Assembly (NCBI GenBank): GCA_964568805.1
Contig: CAZMRW010000037.1
Coordinates: 1-36,429, forward strand
Direction: 5' to 3'
Length of the DNA stretch: 36,429 nucleotides
From: CAZMRW01 sp964568805
GTDB lineage: Bacteria > Pseudomonadota > Gammaproteobacteria > Methylococcales > Methylomonadaceae
In this document: piece by piece, positions 7,144-13,943 of the stretch
How the letters are laid out: each line of letters opens with the position of its first letter
Numbering within the stretch: position 1 is the stretch's first letter
Notes under the pieces: generated by a model
The model's input: the letters and a program-made list of their open reading frames with translations, nothing else
Database searches by the model: none
What the model was told of the DNA's origin: nothing
Made by a program: the position numbers and the translations under genes

Positions 7144-7962
7144 TTAACTGTCTTGTATCGTCTTGATCGCACTCGGATGACGTATCAGCATCGAAAAGCC
7201 TCCCTTGTTTTTATTCAGCCAGCCGCGTACTTCGATCGTTTTGCCAAGATAGCTGTTTAAATCGGGAAATAAGGTCAACCATTTCCGTTCCACTCTGGCT
7301 TGAAACCGGCCGGAAAAATGCAGGTAAACAAACTTTCTGCTGCTGCGAATATCGGCAACCCGGCCCTGAATACGGGTCCATCCGGCATGTCCTGCACCCG
7401 GCAACAGGGCAACCGGCAGCACGGCATACTCCTTTTTTCGCCAGATACCGGCGCGGGCGCGTTCGGCCCGTTGCCCGGCTTGTGTCAGTTCGTCGGCATA
7501 AAGCAGATTGGGTGGATGAATATTAACGACGGCCAGGCCGGCTTCGACCAATTGCAGGTTGACATGCTCATTTTTTTCGGTAAAGACATGGGCCAGGGTT
7601 CGACCGTATTTATCGTATGTCTCAGCATCCATCTCGAGCCTGGTTTTATTCCCTTGCAGCTTGCCGGTTAGCCAGCGTTTGGCTTCTTCACCGCCAGCAT
7701 CGGCCAATTTGTCTTTATGCTGCACTTCCGGCGTATTGATGCCCAACAGCCTGATCTTACGGCCATCTTCCAGCAACAGGGTATCGCCATCGTAAATATG
7801 CTTGATCCGGTAAAAACTATAGCCCGGCTTGATAGTGACCCGCTTAGCATCAGGATAAGACCGGTCGGAAAAATGCTTGCCCCCGCCTGCATCGCGCCAT
7901 TGATAGATGTCAGCGCCTATCCGGAGCGGCACGCAGAGTAAAAAAATCAATAAAAACCTCAT
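7144..7962 (-). CDS. Exported thermonuclease (SNase-like) with N-terminal DUF4124-type segment
   Basis: A 272-residue Ca-dependent staphylococcal-nuclease-fold protein. It has a signal peptide (about 1-17), then IYQWRDAGGGKHFSDRSYP, the DUF4124-like segment common in proteobacterial envelope proteins. The nuclease domain spans about 50-175: IYDGDTLLLEDGRKIRLLGI carries the catalytic Asp/Arg region, NTPEVQ follows, and YDKYGRTLAHVF carries the second Arg. A C-terminal extension of about 90 residues (about 185-265, RIQGRVADIRSSRKFVYLHF) resembles an OB-like domain. It would degrade extracellular or periplasmic nucleic acid. It is convergent with the di-heme cytochrome gene, separated by the terminator at 7087, and divergent from dtd. 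Confidence 0.85.
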   Translation of the reverse strand: MRFLLIFLLCVPLRIGADIYQWRDAGGGKHFSDRSYPDAKRVTIKPGYSFYRIKHIYDGDTLLLEDGRKIRLLGINTPEVQHKDKLADAGGEEAKRWLTGKLQGNKTRLEMDAETYDKYGRTLAHVFTEKNEHVNLQLVEAGLAVVNIHPPNLLYADELTQAGQRAERARAGIWRKKEYAVLPVALLPGAGHAGWTRIQGRVADIRSSRKFVYLHFSGRFQARVERKWLTLFPDLNSYLGKTIEVRGWLNKNKGGFSMLIRHPSAIKTIQDS

Positions 7963-8067
7963 AGTCCTCCTGTATAATTTAGGCCCTCCCCTGGCTGTGC
8001 CAGGAGGTGCCCTAAATTATAGCAATCCCTGAACGTGATAGGAGTCTCTTGATTAACGACTATCTTT

Positions 8068-8517
8068 ATGATCACCATCATCCAGCGAGTAACAACGGCG
8101 AGCGTCACCGTCGACAATCAGGTCATAGGCAAAATTGAAACCGGCATCATGGCGCTGGTGGCGGTAGAAAAAGACGACAGTCAAAAACATGCGGAACGCC
8201 TTCTGGAACGCATCCTCAACTATCGGATTTTTGCCGATGGCAATGACCGCATGAACCTGAGTCTGAGAGATATTCACGGCGGCTTGCTGTTGGTCCCGCA
8301 ATTTACCCTGGCGGCGGACACCCAAAAAGGCAATCGGCCCAGCTTTACGTCTGCGGCGGCGCCCGAACACGGACAGCAACTATTCGACTATTTGCAACAA
8401 TTGGCGATAAAAACGTATTCGCCAGTGCAATTCGGCCGATTTGGCGCCGACATGCAGGTTGCTCTGGTCAATGACGGACCGGTTACCTTTACCTTAAAAA
8501 CACATGGCTCCTTATAG
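8068..8517 (+). CDS. dtd: D-aminoacyl-tRNA deacylase Dtd
   Basis: Cytoplasmic proofreading enzyme that hydrolyses D-amino acids from tRNA. The 149-residue product starts MITIIQRVTTASVTVD, the standard Dtd opening, which fixes the start at 8068. The active-site elements are visible: PQFTLAADTQKGNRPSF (usually SQFTL, here Pro-Gln) and the cross-subunit Gly-cisPro motif NDGPVTF near residue 137. Length equals the family. It follows a divergently transcribed thermonuclease gene; the small minus-strand gene at 8545 is convergent with it. Confidence 0.93.
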   Translation: MITIIQRVTTASVTVDNQVIGKIETGIMALVAVEKDDSQKHAERLLERILNYRIFADGNDRMNLSLRDIHGGLLLVPQFTLAADTQKGNRPSFTSAAAPEHGQQLFDYLQQLAIKTYSPVQFGRFGADMQVALVNDGPVTFTLKTHGSL

Positions 8518-8544
8518 GCCGCTTCTGAAATGATCCGTCCAAGC

Positions 8545-8715
8545 CTACCAGTCGCCGTCCCGATCGTTATCGTAAGGCTGGGCTTTCACATTGTCGGGAA
8601 TTTTGGGTATTTTGGCCGATCTGAGCAGAATCAGGGCGCTGCCCAGCACAAACATCAACGCTACGATAAACAAAAATATCCACATGCCGGTTTCCCCCAT
8701 TATCCAAGTTTGCAT
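8545..8715 (-). CDS. Small membrane protein, DUF2897-like
   Basis: I found this by translating the minus strand: 56 residues from ATG 8715 to TAG at 8547-8545. It has one membrane span (WIFLFIVALMFVLGSALILL) followed by a short cytoplasmic tail, RSAKIPKIPDNVKAQPYDND, ending DGDW. The IPDNVKAQPYD-type tail is what I associate with the DUF2897 family of short proteobacterial membrane proteins. The start is uncertain: an internal ATG at 8685, preceded by GGGGGAAA, may be the real one and would give 46 residues beginning MWIFLF. Function unknown. Confidence 0.6.
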   Translation of the reverse strand: MQTWIMGETGMWIFLFIVALMFVLGSALILLRSAKIPKIPDNVKAQPYDNDRDGDW

Positions 8716-8792
8716 ATTAAGATTGCCTAAGATCCTGAACTAGTATATATCTTATTCAGTCCATACACGTTATCTACAAAGAGCCTTCAACA

Positions 8793-9278
8793 ATGTCTTT
8801 CACTACCTCCGGTTTATGCGACGTCTATTCTGAACAAGCACAGTTCCAGATTGCCGAACCTCTATTCAAACACTATGGCGCCAATGCGAGATTTTCCGGC
8901 CAGATTCATACACTGAAAGTTTTTGAAGACTGTTTTATGATTCATGCCGTCCTGGAAGAAAAAGTCATCAACAGGGTTTTAGTGATTGATGGCGGCGGCT
9001 CTCATCGATGCGCACTGGTTGACATTAAACTGGCCGAACTTGCCGTCGACAATGGCTGGACGGGGATTATTATTTATGGCTGTATCCGGGATTCCGCCTT
9101 GCTGGCCAAACTCCCCATTGGCATTCGCGCACTGCATGCGCACCCTTTAAAATGCCATAAGAAAGATCATGGCGAACGTGATCAATCGGTTAATTTTGCC
9201 GGCGTCAATTTCAAAAAAGATCACTTTTTATATGCAGATGACGATGGAATCATCGTATCCGGAACGATGTTGAGCTAA
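8793..9278 (+). CDS. rraA: Regulator of ribonuclease E activity RraA
   Basis: RraA binds RNase E and inhibits RNA turnover without catalysis of its own. The 161-residue product has the family landmarks: TSGLCDVYSEQ at the N-terminus, LVIDGGGSHRCALVDIKLA, the GWTGIIIYGCIRDSALL loop, and the C-terminal ADDDGIIVSG. Length matches E. coli RraA (161). It is followed after 36 bases by ispH on the same strand, but a separate transcript for each is possible. It belongs to the HMG/CHA aldolase-like fold, so some relatives are lyases; the context and length favour the RNase E regulator. Confidence 0.92.
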   Translation: MSFTTSGLCDVYSEQAQFQIAEPLFKHYGANARFSGQIHTLKVFEDCFMIHAVLEEKVINRVLVIDGGGSHRCALVDIKLAELAVDNGWTGIIIYGCIRDSALLAKLPIGIRALHAHPLKCHKKDHGERDQSVNFAGVNFKKDHFLYADDDGIIVSGTMLS

Positions 9279-9314
9279 AATACTCCCATATTAACCAACC
9301 AATGAAGTCAAGAT

Positions 9315-10265
9315 ATGCAAATCGTACTCGCTAACCCTCGTGGATTCTGTGCCGGCGTAGACAGGGCCATAGAAATTGTTGATCAGGCGCTTGAAGCGTT
9401 TGGTGCGCCAATTTACGTCCGTCACGAAGTCGTTCATAACCGTACCGTAGTTGACGGCCTTAAGAAAAAGGGCGCCATTTTCATCGAAGAACTGAATGAT
9501 GTCCCGGTTGGTTCTTATCTGATCTTCAGCGCTCACGGCGTTTCCAAACAAGTACAGAAAGAAGCCGAAGAACGTAAGTTAACGGTATTTGATGCCACCT
9601 GCCCTCTGGTGACCAAAGTCCATTTACAGGTCGCCAAACATGCCAAATCAGACCGCGAAGTCATCCTGATTGGCCATGCCGGACACCCTGAAGTTGAAGG
9701 AACCATGGGTCAGTATGAAAAATGCACCGAAAACGGCGGTATTTATCTGGTCGAAACGCCCGAGGACGTCAAGAATCTGGTCGTCAATAATCCCGATAAT
9801 CTGGCTTATGTCACTCAAACTACGTTATCGATGACCGACACCAAAATCATGGTAGATGCATTGAAAGCGCGGTTTAGCGCTATTCAGGAACAAAAAAAGG
9901 ATGACATCTGTTACGCGACCCAAAACCGCCAGGATGCGGTCTACGAGTTAGCCAAAAAGGCCGACACCATTCTGGTTGTGGGCTCGCCTAACAGTTCAAA
10001 CTCCAATCGCCTGCGCGAAATCGCCGAACAACTTGGCAAACCGGCCTATCTGATCGATACCGCCGCAGATATGCAGCGCAGCTGGTTTGACGGCGTCGAC
10101 GTTGTCGGCGTAACCGCCGGAGCGTCCGCGCCTGAAGTCCTGGTACAGGAAGTTATCGACCAGTTAAAACACTGGGGCGGCAAATCGACCATAGAGATTC
10201 AAGGCATTGAAGAACGGGTTGTTTTTTCTTTGCCCAAGGAATTGAAAAAACACCTGGAACACTGA
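9315..10265 (+). CDS. ispH: 4-hydroxy-3-methylbut-2-enyl diphosphate reductase IspH
   Basis: Last step of the MEP pathway: reduces HMBPP to IPP and DMAPP with a [4Fe-4S] cluster, in the cytoplasm. The 316-residue protein keeps all three cluster cysteines, C12 (RGFCAGV), C96 (DATCPLV) and C199 (DICYATQNRQ), plus the substrate-binding AHGVSK, GHAGHPEVEGT and the GSPNSSNSNRL motif. Length equals E. coli IspH (316). The stop is separated by three bases from the GTG start of hslR, so the two genes are co-transcribed and probably coupled. Confidence 0.97.
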   Translation: MQIVLANPRGFCAGVDRAIEIVDQALEAFGAPIYVRHEVVHNRTVVDGLKKKGAIFIEELNDVPVGSYLIFSAHGVSKQVQKEAEERKLTVFDATCPLVTKVHLQVAKHAKSDREVILIGHAGHPEVEGTMGQYEKCTENGGIYLVETPEDVKNLVVNNPDNLAYVTQTTLSMTDTKIMVDALKARFSAIQEQKKDDICYATQNRQDAVYELAKKADTILVVGSPNSSNSNRLREIAEQLGKPAYLIDTAADMQRSWFDGVDVVGVTAGASAPEVLVQEVIDQLKHWGGKSTIEIQGIEERVVFSLPKELKKHLEH

Positions 10266-10268
10266 TTA

Positions 10269-10661
10269 GTGCCTGAACTGGAAGCCGTCCGTCTGGATAA
10301 ATGGTTATGGGCTGCGCGTTTTTTTAAAACACGCAAGCTGGCAAGCGACGCCATTTCCGGAGGAAAAATCCATGTCAATAATCAGCGGGTCAAACCCGGC
10401 AAGGAAGTTAAAGCAGGCGCTCAGCTATCGATAACAAAAGACAATCTCAGTTGGGAAATCACCATTCTCGCCGTGACCGGACAGCGTCGTCCGGCCAGGG
10501 AAGCGGTCTTCCTTTACGAAGAAGACCCCGATAGCCGCGCAAAACGTCAGCAACAAATGATTGAACAACGCGAAATGCGCGAACTGTTTCCTTATAACGG
10601 GCCCGATCACAAACCCAACAAAAAGGAAAGGCGGTTGATACACCGCTTTAAACAGGTTTAG
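10269..10661 (+). CDS. hslR: Heat shock protein 15 (ribosome-associated S4-domain protein)
   Basis: Hsp15 binds stalled 50S subunits carrying peptidyl-tRNA and helps recycle them. The 130-residue product starts with GTG at 10269. The S4 RNA-binding domain covers about residues 7-65: VRLDKWLWAARFFKTRKLAS, then GGKIHVNNQRVKPGKEV. A basic C-terminal tail follows (KERRLIHRFKQV). Length is close to E. coli Hsp15 (133). It immediately follows ispH and is convergent with tusE. Confidence 0.92.
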   Translation: MPELEAVRLDKWLWAARFFKTRKLASDAISGGKIHVNNQRVKPGKEVKAGAQLSITKDNLSWEITILAVTGQRRPAREAVFLYEEDPDSRAKRQQQMIEQREMRELFPYNGPDHKPNKKERRLIHRFKQV

Positions 10662-10711
10662 CGATTACAGGCTGGACTGACAAACAATTTCAGCGCACAT
10701 GACTATTCCGA

Positions 10712-11044
10712 TTATAAACAGGTCGGCGGTTTAGGCAAACCGGCCAGCTTGCAGGCAACTTTCAAGGGGCCCTCCGGAAACAATTTATGAAGATACCGGC
10801 TATTGCCCTTTCCCTCGCCCAAGGACTTCGCGATTGCCTTGGTAAAAACCCGCGCATTCGGCAAATGCTTATATTCACGGTAATAACCGCGAATAAACCG
10901 GATAATTTCCCAATGCTCAGAACTGAGCTGGATATTGTCGAGCTCCGCAAGCCGCATTGCCACCTCTTCGGTCCACGCGGCTGCATCGACTAAAAAACCC
11001 TGCTCCGTGGTTGCCAGGGCTACATCATTAACGATCAAGACCAT
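10712..11044 (-). CDS. tusE: TusE/DsrC-family sulfur carrier protein with both C-terminal cysteines
   Basis: DsrC/TusE proteins carry sulfur on a flexible C-terminal arm; TusE passes it to MnmA for 2-thiouridine in tRNA. The 110-residue protein has the family core (SSEHWEIIRFIRGYYREY, EGKGNSRYLHKLFPEGP) and ends CKLAGLPKPPTCL. C109 is the penultimate catalytic cysteine. C98, 11 residues earlier, is the second cysteine characteristic of DsrC proper; E. coli TusE has Thr there. The gene overlaps tusB by 10 bases and is the last of a gdx-tusB-tusE operon; tusC and tusD are not in the window. It may work in tRNA thiolation or as a DsrC-like redox carrier; no dsrAB is visible. Confidence 0.9.
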   Translation of the reverse strand: MVLIVNDVALATTEQGFLVDAAAWTEEVAMRLAELDNIQLSSEHWEIIRFIRGYYREYKHLPNARVFTKAIAKSLGEGKGNSRYLHKLFPEGPLKVACKLAGLPKPPTCL

Positions 11045-11325
11045 GTCTGAATCAACCGATGTTTGACTGTCAATTCAACCAGTCCTTCATAGTCAATCAC
11101 TTCGATTCCGTTAACCAGTTCGTCCACAGCGATTCCGCGGATGATTAAATCATCGGACAATACATAAAGCCGGTTTTTGTTCAGCAGCGCCGACAGGCTG
11201 TCGCTGAGATCGCCGTTACGTAAAATTCTAAGCAGCGCATTTTCAAGAAATACCACGCTGTCGCCCGTATCGATACGAGCCAATACCGCCGTGGCTATCG
11301 GCGATTGTGAAATCAGATGCAGCAC
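11035..11325 (-). CDS. tusB: TusB/DsrH-family sulfurtransferase subunit
   Basis: TusB is a subunit of the TusBCD sulfur relay that hands sulfur from TusA to TusE. I place the start at GTG 11325, which gives MLHLISQSPIA, the usual TusB opening (96 residues, E. coli 95); the longer ATG reading from 11394 runs inside the upstream gene. The rest fits: GDSVVFLENALLRILRNG, LYVLSDDLIIRGI, VIDYEGLVELTVKH. No cysteine is present, as in other TusB. The GTG overlaps the TAG of the upstream SMR gene by one base, and the stop overlaps tusE. No tusC or tusD lies adjacent, which is unusual. Confidence 0.85.
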   Translation of the reverse strand: MLHLISQSPIATAVLARIDTGDSVVFLENALLRILRNGDLSDSLSALLNKNRLYVLSDDLIIRGIAVDELVNGIEVIDYEGLVELTVKHRLIQTWS

Positions 11326-11645
11326 TAATGCGTTCCGGTCAATTTGAGGCCGATTATTCCGAGTATGACCAAGGAAATGGATAACAGGCGGCATACGTCG
11401 GCTGACTCTTTAAACAAAAGTATACCCACTATCGCCACGCCAACCGCCCCCATGCCGGTCCATACTGCATAAGCCGTACCCAACGGTAAGGATTTTATAG
11501 CCAGCGTCAGCAGATAAAAACTGCACAAACCGGACACCGCTGTGACCATACTGGGCCAAAGTTTGGTAAACCCTTCGTTATATTTCAGGCTTAACGCAAA
11601 CACGATTTCTGCAAGACCTGCGGAAAATAATAGTATCCAGGCCAA
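11325..11645 (-). CDS. gdx: Small multidrug resistance protein, Gdx/SugE type (guanidinium exporter)
   Basis: Four-helix inner-membrane protein of the SMR family, 106 residues. It has the essential glutamate in the first helix (AGLAEIVFALSLKYNEGF) and the Gdx/SugE-type signature LPLGTAYAVWTGMGAVG, then LGIIGLKL at the end. This subgroup exports guanidinium in exchange for protons; EmrE-type multidrug transporters differ in the third helix. The start is TTG 11645, supported by AAGAGGTG four bases ahead; no ATG gives the correct N-terminus. It is the first gene of an operon with tusB and tusE, an unexpected association. I see no guanidine riboswitch motif in the leader, only the nested inverted repeat at 11701-11767. 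Confidence 0.85.
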   Translation of the reverse strand: MAWILLFSAGLAEIVFALSLKYNEGFTKLWPSMVTAVSGLCSFYLLTLAIKSLPLGTAYAVWTGMGAVGVAIVGILLFKESADVCRLLSISLVILGIIGLKLTGTH

Positions 11646-12023
11646 TCGGCACCTCTTAATTTAGTTTAATAAAATGTTCGCAAATTAAAATTCGACAGCT
11701 AAATCGCTTCTCCTTAGCTCTCTCCGGTAAGAAGAGAGCAAGAAGTCATCAAGTTTTGAAGCGATTTTGTGTAAAAAGTGGTATTTTACAACAGAGAGGT
11801 GAAAGAATGGGTAAAAAACGATCGATCAATTAATGCGATATAAGCATACCAACCTGTTGTGATCAATCGATGATTTTTTACCGATTGCCCGTCAGGATTG
11901 GTTGGGGGCAAATTTATCTGCTTATGACAACCGCTGTGAAGACGCCACAGCCGAAAAGGGCATGGCAAAGTTAGAAACCTTGGTTCTGCGAGTGCCCGCA
12001 GAACGTATCGAGAAAGGCGAAAA
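11646..12023. other. Divergent intergenic region between gdx and the deaminase gene
   Basis: This 378-base gap separates gdx (minus) and the deaminase (plus). It holds the nested inverted repeat at 11701-11767 and, near its right end, a 21-codon ORF at 11962. The open frame containing that short ORF extends back to 11863 without a start codon (reading SIDDFLPIARQDWLG...), perhaps a gene remnant; I do not recognise it. Confidence 0.5.
11701..11767. repeat. Nested inverted repeat upstream of gdx
   Basis: Outer arms AAATCGCTTC (11701-11710) and GAAGCGATTT (11758-11767) are perfect over 10 bp. Between them lies a second stem GCTCTCT (11717-11723) / AGAGAGC (11733-11739). On the minus strand the element would sit in the gdx leader, about 55 bases before the start codon. 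No T run follows on either strand, so it is not a standard terminator. It could be an RNA control element or a protein-binding site. Confidence 0.6.
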
Positions 12024-12027
12024 ATGA
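11962..12027 (+). CDS. Possible 21-residue leader peptide coupled to the deaminase gene
   Basis: ATG 11962, preceded by GAAAAGGGC, opens a 21-codon frame (MAKLETLVLRVPAERIEKGEK) whose TGA overlaps the deaminase ATG as ATGA (12024-12027). This is classic translational-coupling geometry. The peptide is highly charged and unlike any leader peptide I know. It may equally be the tail of a decayed gene, since the open frame runs back to 11863. Confidence 0.3.
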   Translation: MAKLETLVLRVPAERIEKGEK

Positions 12028-12485
12028 ATTCGACAATAACGACTAGCACGGACCCAGTGATGGAAGAAGCCATAGCCGAGGCAAAAACAGGGCTCGCGGA
12101 AGGCGGAATCCCGATAGGTTCGGTCCTCGTGCATCTGGGTAAGATCATTGGCCGCGGACATAATCGCCGAGTTCAGAGAGGCAGCGCGATCCTGCACGGA
12201 GAAATGGATGCCCTTGAGAATGGGGGCAGATTGCCGGCGTCTGTCTATACGCAAAGCGTCCTGTATACGACACTTTCTCCCTGCTCCATGTGTACAGGCG
12301 CGATTCTGCTTTACCGTATTCCTCATGTCATCGTCGGCGAAAATATAACCTTCATGGGCGAAGAGGCGTTGCTGCGGAGCCGGGGCGTAATAGTCGATGT
12401 ACTCCAGGATGTCCGCTGCATCGAGATGATGAAACAGTTTATTCTTAATAACCCGACGCTCTGGAACGAAGATATCGGAGTATAA
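12024..12485 (+). CDS. Cytosine deaminase of the yeast FCY1 type
   Basis: Zinc-dependent deaminase of the CDA fold, 153 residues, converting cytosine to uracil. Zinc and catalytic residues are present: H58 and E60 in LHGEMDALENGGRL, C87 and C90 in TLSPCSMCTGA. The sequence around them (VLYTTLSPCSMCTGAILLY, then IPHVIVGENITFMGEEALL, and the end PTLWNEDIGV) closely follows yeast cytosine deaminase FCY1, including the C-terminal Asp-Ile-Gly that closes the active site. This differs from TadA (HAE) and from bacterial CodA, an unrelated amidohydrolase. No permease or CodB gene is adjacent. The flanking gene remnants (EAL fragment, short open frame) suggest an accessory location; transfer is possible but not shown. 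Guanine deaminase or a related nucleobase deaminase is the main alternative. Confidence 0.8.
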   Translation: MNSTITTSTDPVMEEAIAEAKTGLAEGGIPIGSVLVHLGKIIGRGHNRRVQRGSAILHGEMDALENGGRLPASVYTQSVLYTTLSPCSMCTGAILLYRIPHVIVGENITFMGEEALLRSRGVIVDVLQDVRCIEMMKQFILNNPTLWNEDIGV

Positions 12486-12577
12486 TTCCGGTCCCGCTAT
12501 TGCCATCTTCCAATGCAAGATCGTTCAATATTATGGCCGGATAATTCCTTGGAAAGCGCGCAGTTAAAGCTGACCGG

Positions 12578-13171
12578 TTGAAGCCGGCGGTTGAAATTTT
12601 AAGATGGAAAATTAAAAAACTACTGCTTAATAAACATTTCTGTCACGTATTTTCAAAAATAGATATTGTGCCTAGTTCAATATCGTTACGGATCGGACAA
12701 ACCACCGGTATTTTAACTGTCATTCTTGGCTCGATTGGCTCGATCGCGTTATTGGGCTGGGCTTTGTGTTGGCAGGCTATTCCTTGTCGATGATTCCTGA
12801 TGGACGAGCAAGGCACCGCTTTTGATGTTTTGCTCGAATTCAAAAAAGCGGGCATCCAGGTTGCCATCGATGATTTTGGCACCGGTTATTCTTCATTGGC
12901 CTATTTGAAGAAATTCGACATTGATTATCTTAAAATCGACCAGTCTTTCACACAGCACTTGGCCCCTGATTCCAATAACTTGGCGCTGTGCGAAGCAATC
13001 GTGATGATGGCGCATAAATTGAGATTGCATGTGATTGCCGAAGGCGTCGAGGCGATTGAGCAACGTGATCTATTAGCTCAAATCGAATGCGATTATGGTC
13101 AGGGTTATTTATTTTCCAAACCGCTATCGCCAGAAGAATTTGATGAAAATGGAAATAGCCTCCCCAGATGA
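12578..13171 (+). pseudogene. EAL-domain (cyclic-di-GMP phosphodiesterase) gene remnant with internal deletion and stop
   Basis: One frame reads 71 codons from ATG 12578, including a membrane segment (GILTVILGSIGSIALLGWAL), to TGA at 12791-12793. It then resumes in the same frame at 12794-13171. The second part is only the C-terminal half of an EAL domain: VAIDDFGTGYSSLAYLKKF, DYLKIDQSF, VIAEGVEAIEQ and QGYLFSKPLSPEEF. The first half, with the E-x-L motif and the Mg-binding Asn and Glu, is absent, so the protein could not hydrolyse cyclic di-GMP. The likely history is a large deletion that joined an N-terminal membrane sensor to the tail of the EAL domain, followed by a stop. A weak terminator-like hairpin lies at 13236-13260. 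Confidence 0.8.
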
Positions 13172-13428
13172 GTCCGGGTATGCACCGCATCCGACAGAAC
13201 CTGCACCAATGCAAGTTCGGCCCTGCCCTTAAAAAAGCGGGCACAACCCTCGCTGTTTTTCATAAATTACATCACTCCCAACTCAACGCTCCGTCCGTCT
13301 GATACTCCGTCACCCGCATCTCGAAAATGGACTGTGTTCAACGGCTAAACTGATTATGTTATGATGAAACGGGCCGATACTGAATTGGCGGTTAATGTGT
13401 TTTCAGGGGAGCGTCAGACGCTTTTTGT

Positions 13429-13695
13429 TCAATCCTTGGGGCAACCTTCCATTTTATAAATAGCATAACCCTGGTTATCGATTTGTTTCCTCAATTCAGC
13501 CGGCGCCTCGGCGCTATGACAAAAATAACAGTTTTCACTGGTTACTGTCGCATCGCCGTGACCAATGGATTGCAGCCATTGTTTCGCGTAAATAATGGCT
13601 TTTTCTTGATCTTGCTCATCGAGCAATACGTCAAAGTGCATGATTGAACCTTTGTTTGTTTTCGCATATGTGTCAAATACATGAGAGATAGCCAT
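13429..13695 (-). CDS. DUF2024 family protein
   Basis: An 88-residue cytoplasmic protein of the DUF2024 family, recognised by HVFDTYAKTNKG...MHFDVLL at the start, the central AKQWLQSIG, and the ending GYAIYKMEGCP. Function is unknown. It contains ENCYFCHSAEAP; the CYFCH resembles a heme-binding CxxCH but there is no signal peptide and this is a conserved family feature, so heme attachment is not implied. The start ATG 13695 is preceded by AAGGAG. Just before that Shine-Dalgarno lies an intrinsic terminator, so expression is probably set by readthrough. It is divergent from a MarR-type regulator. Confidence 0.85.
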   Translation of the reverse strand: MAISHVFDTYAKTNKGSIMHFDVLLDEQDQEKAIIYAKQWLQSIGHGDATVTSENCYFCHSAEAPAELRKQIDNQGYAIYKMEGCPKD

Positions 13696-13707
13696 AAGAG
13701 TCTCCTT

Positions 13708-13735
13708 AAAAAAAACCGGTGACAGTCGTCACCGG
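13708..13735 (-). terminator. Intrinsic terminator in the leader of the DUF2024 gene (candidate attenuator)
   Basis: On the minus strand: CCGGTGAC-GACT-GTCACCGG (13735-13716), a perfect 8-bp stem with a 4-base loop, directly followed by eight T and then AAGGAG and the ATG of the DUF2024 gene. No gene lies upstream on this strand; the divergent marR starts at 13944. The terminator therefore most likely controls the gene after it. Confidence 0.75.
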
Positions 13736-13888
13736 CGCACAATGAATAGTAGGATATTACAATCTTAACGCCTTATCAAAATTCGCCAGTTTTGAATACA
13801 GACAAAAGCGACATCGATCGATGACTCATCTCATGCAAAAAAAATATGATCAATTTGCAAATATAGTATCGATTCGATGCCTAATTAG

Positions 13889-13916
13889 AGTATGATAGAA
13901 CCCAGTTTAATGTCAA
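13889..13916 (-). promoter_or_regulatory. Candidate sigma70 promoter for the DUF2024 gene
   Basis: Minus strand TTGACA (13916-13911), 16-base spacer, CATACT (13894-13889). It would give a leader of roughly 185 bases. Two related palindromes lie downstream: ATCGATTCGAT (13868-13878) and CATCGATCGATG (13812-13823). They could be operators for the divergent MarR-type protein. TATGAT at 13891-13896 could be the plus-strand -10 of that regulator, so the promoters overlap. Confidence 0.45.
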
Positions 13917-13943
13917 CTTTATTAACGATTATTTTTAGCCATT

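Noticed and set aside
11646..11780. Guanidine riboswitch upstream of gdx
   Set aside because: None of the guanidine-I, -II or -III sequence marks I know are present; only the nested inverted repeat was recorded.
11922..12518. 198-residue minus-strand ORF opposite the cytosine deaminase
   Set aside because: Shadow of the deaminase; the plus-strand frame has the full zinc motifs.
13429..13695. CYFCH in the DUF2024 protein as a c-type heme site
   Set aside because: No signal peptide, and the cysteines are a family feature of a cytoplasmic protein.
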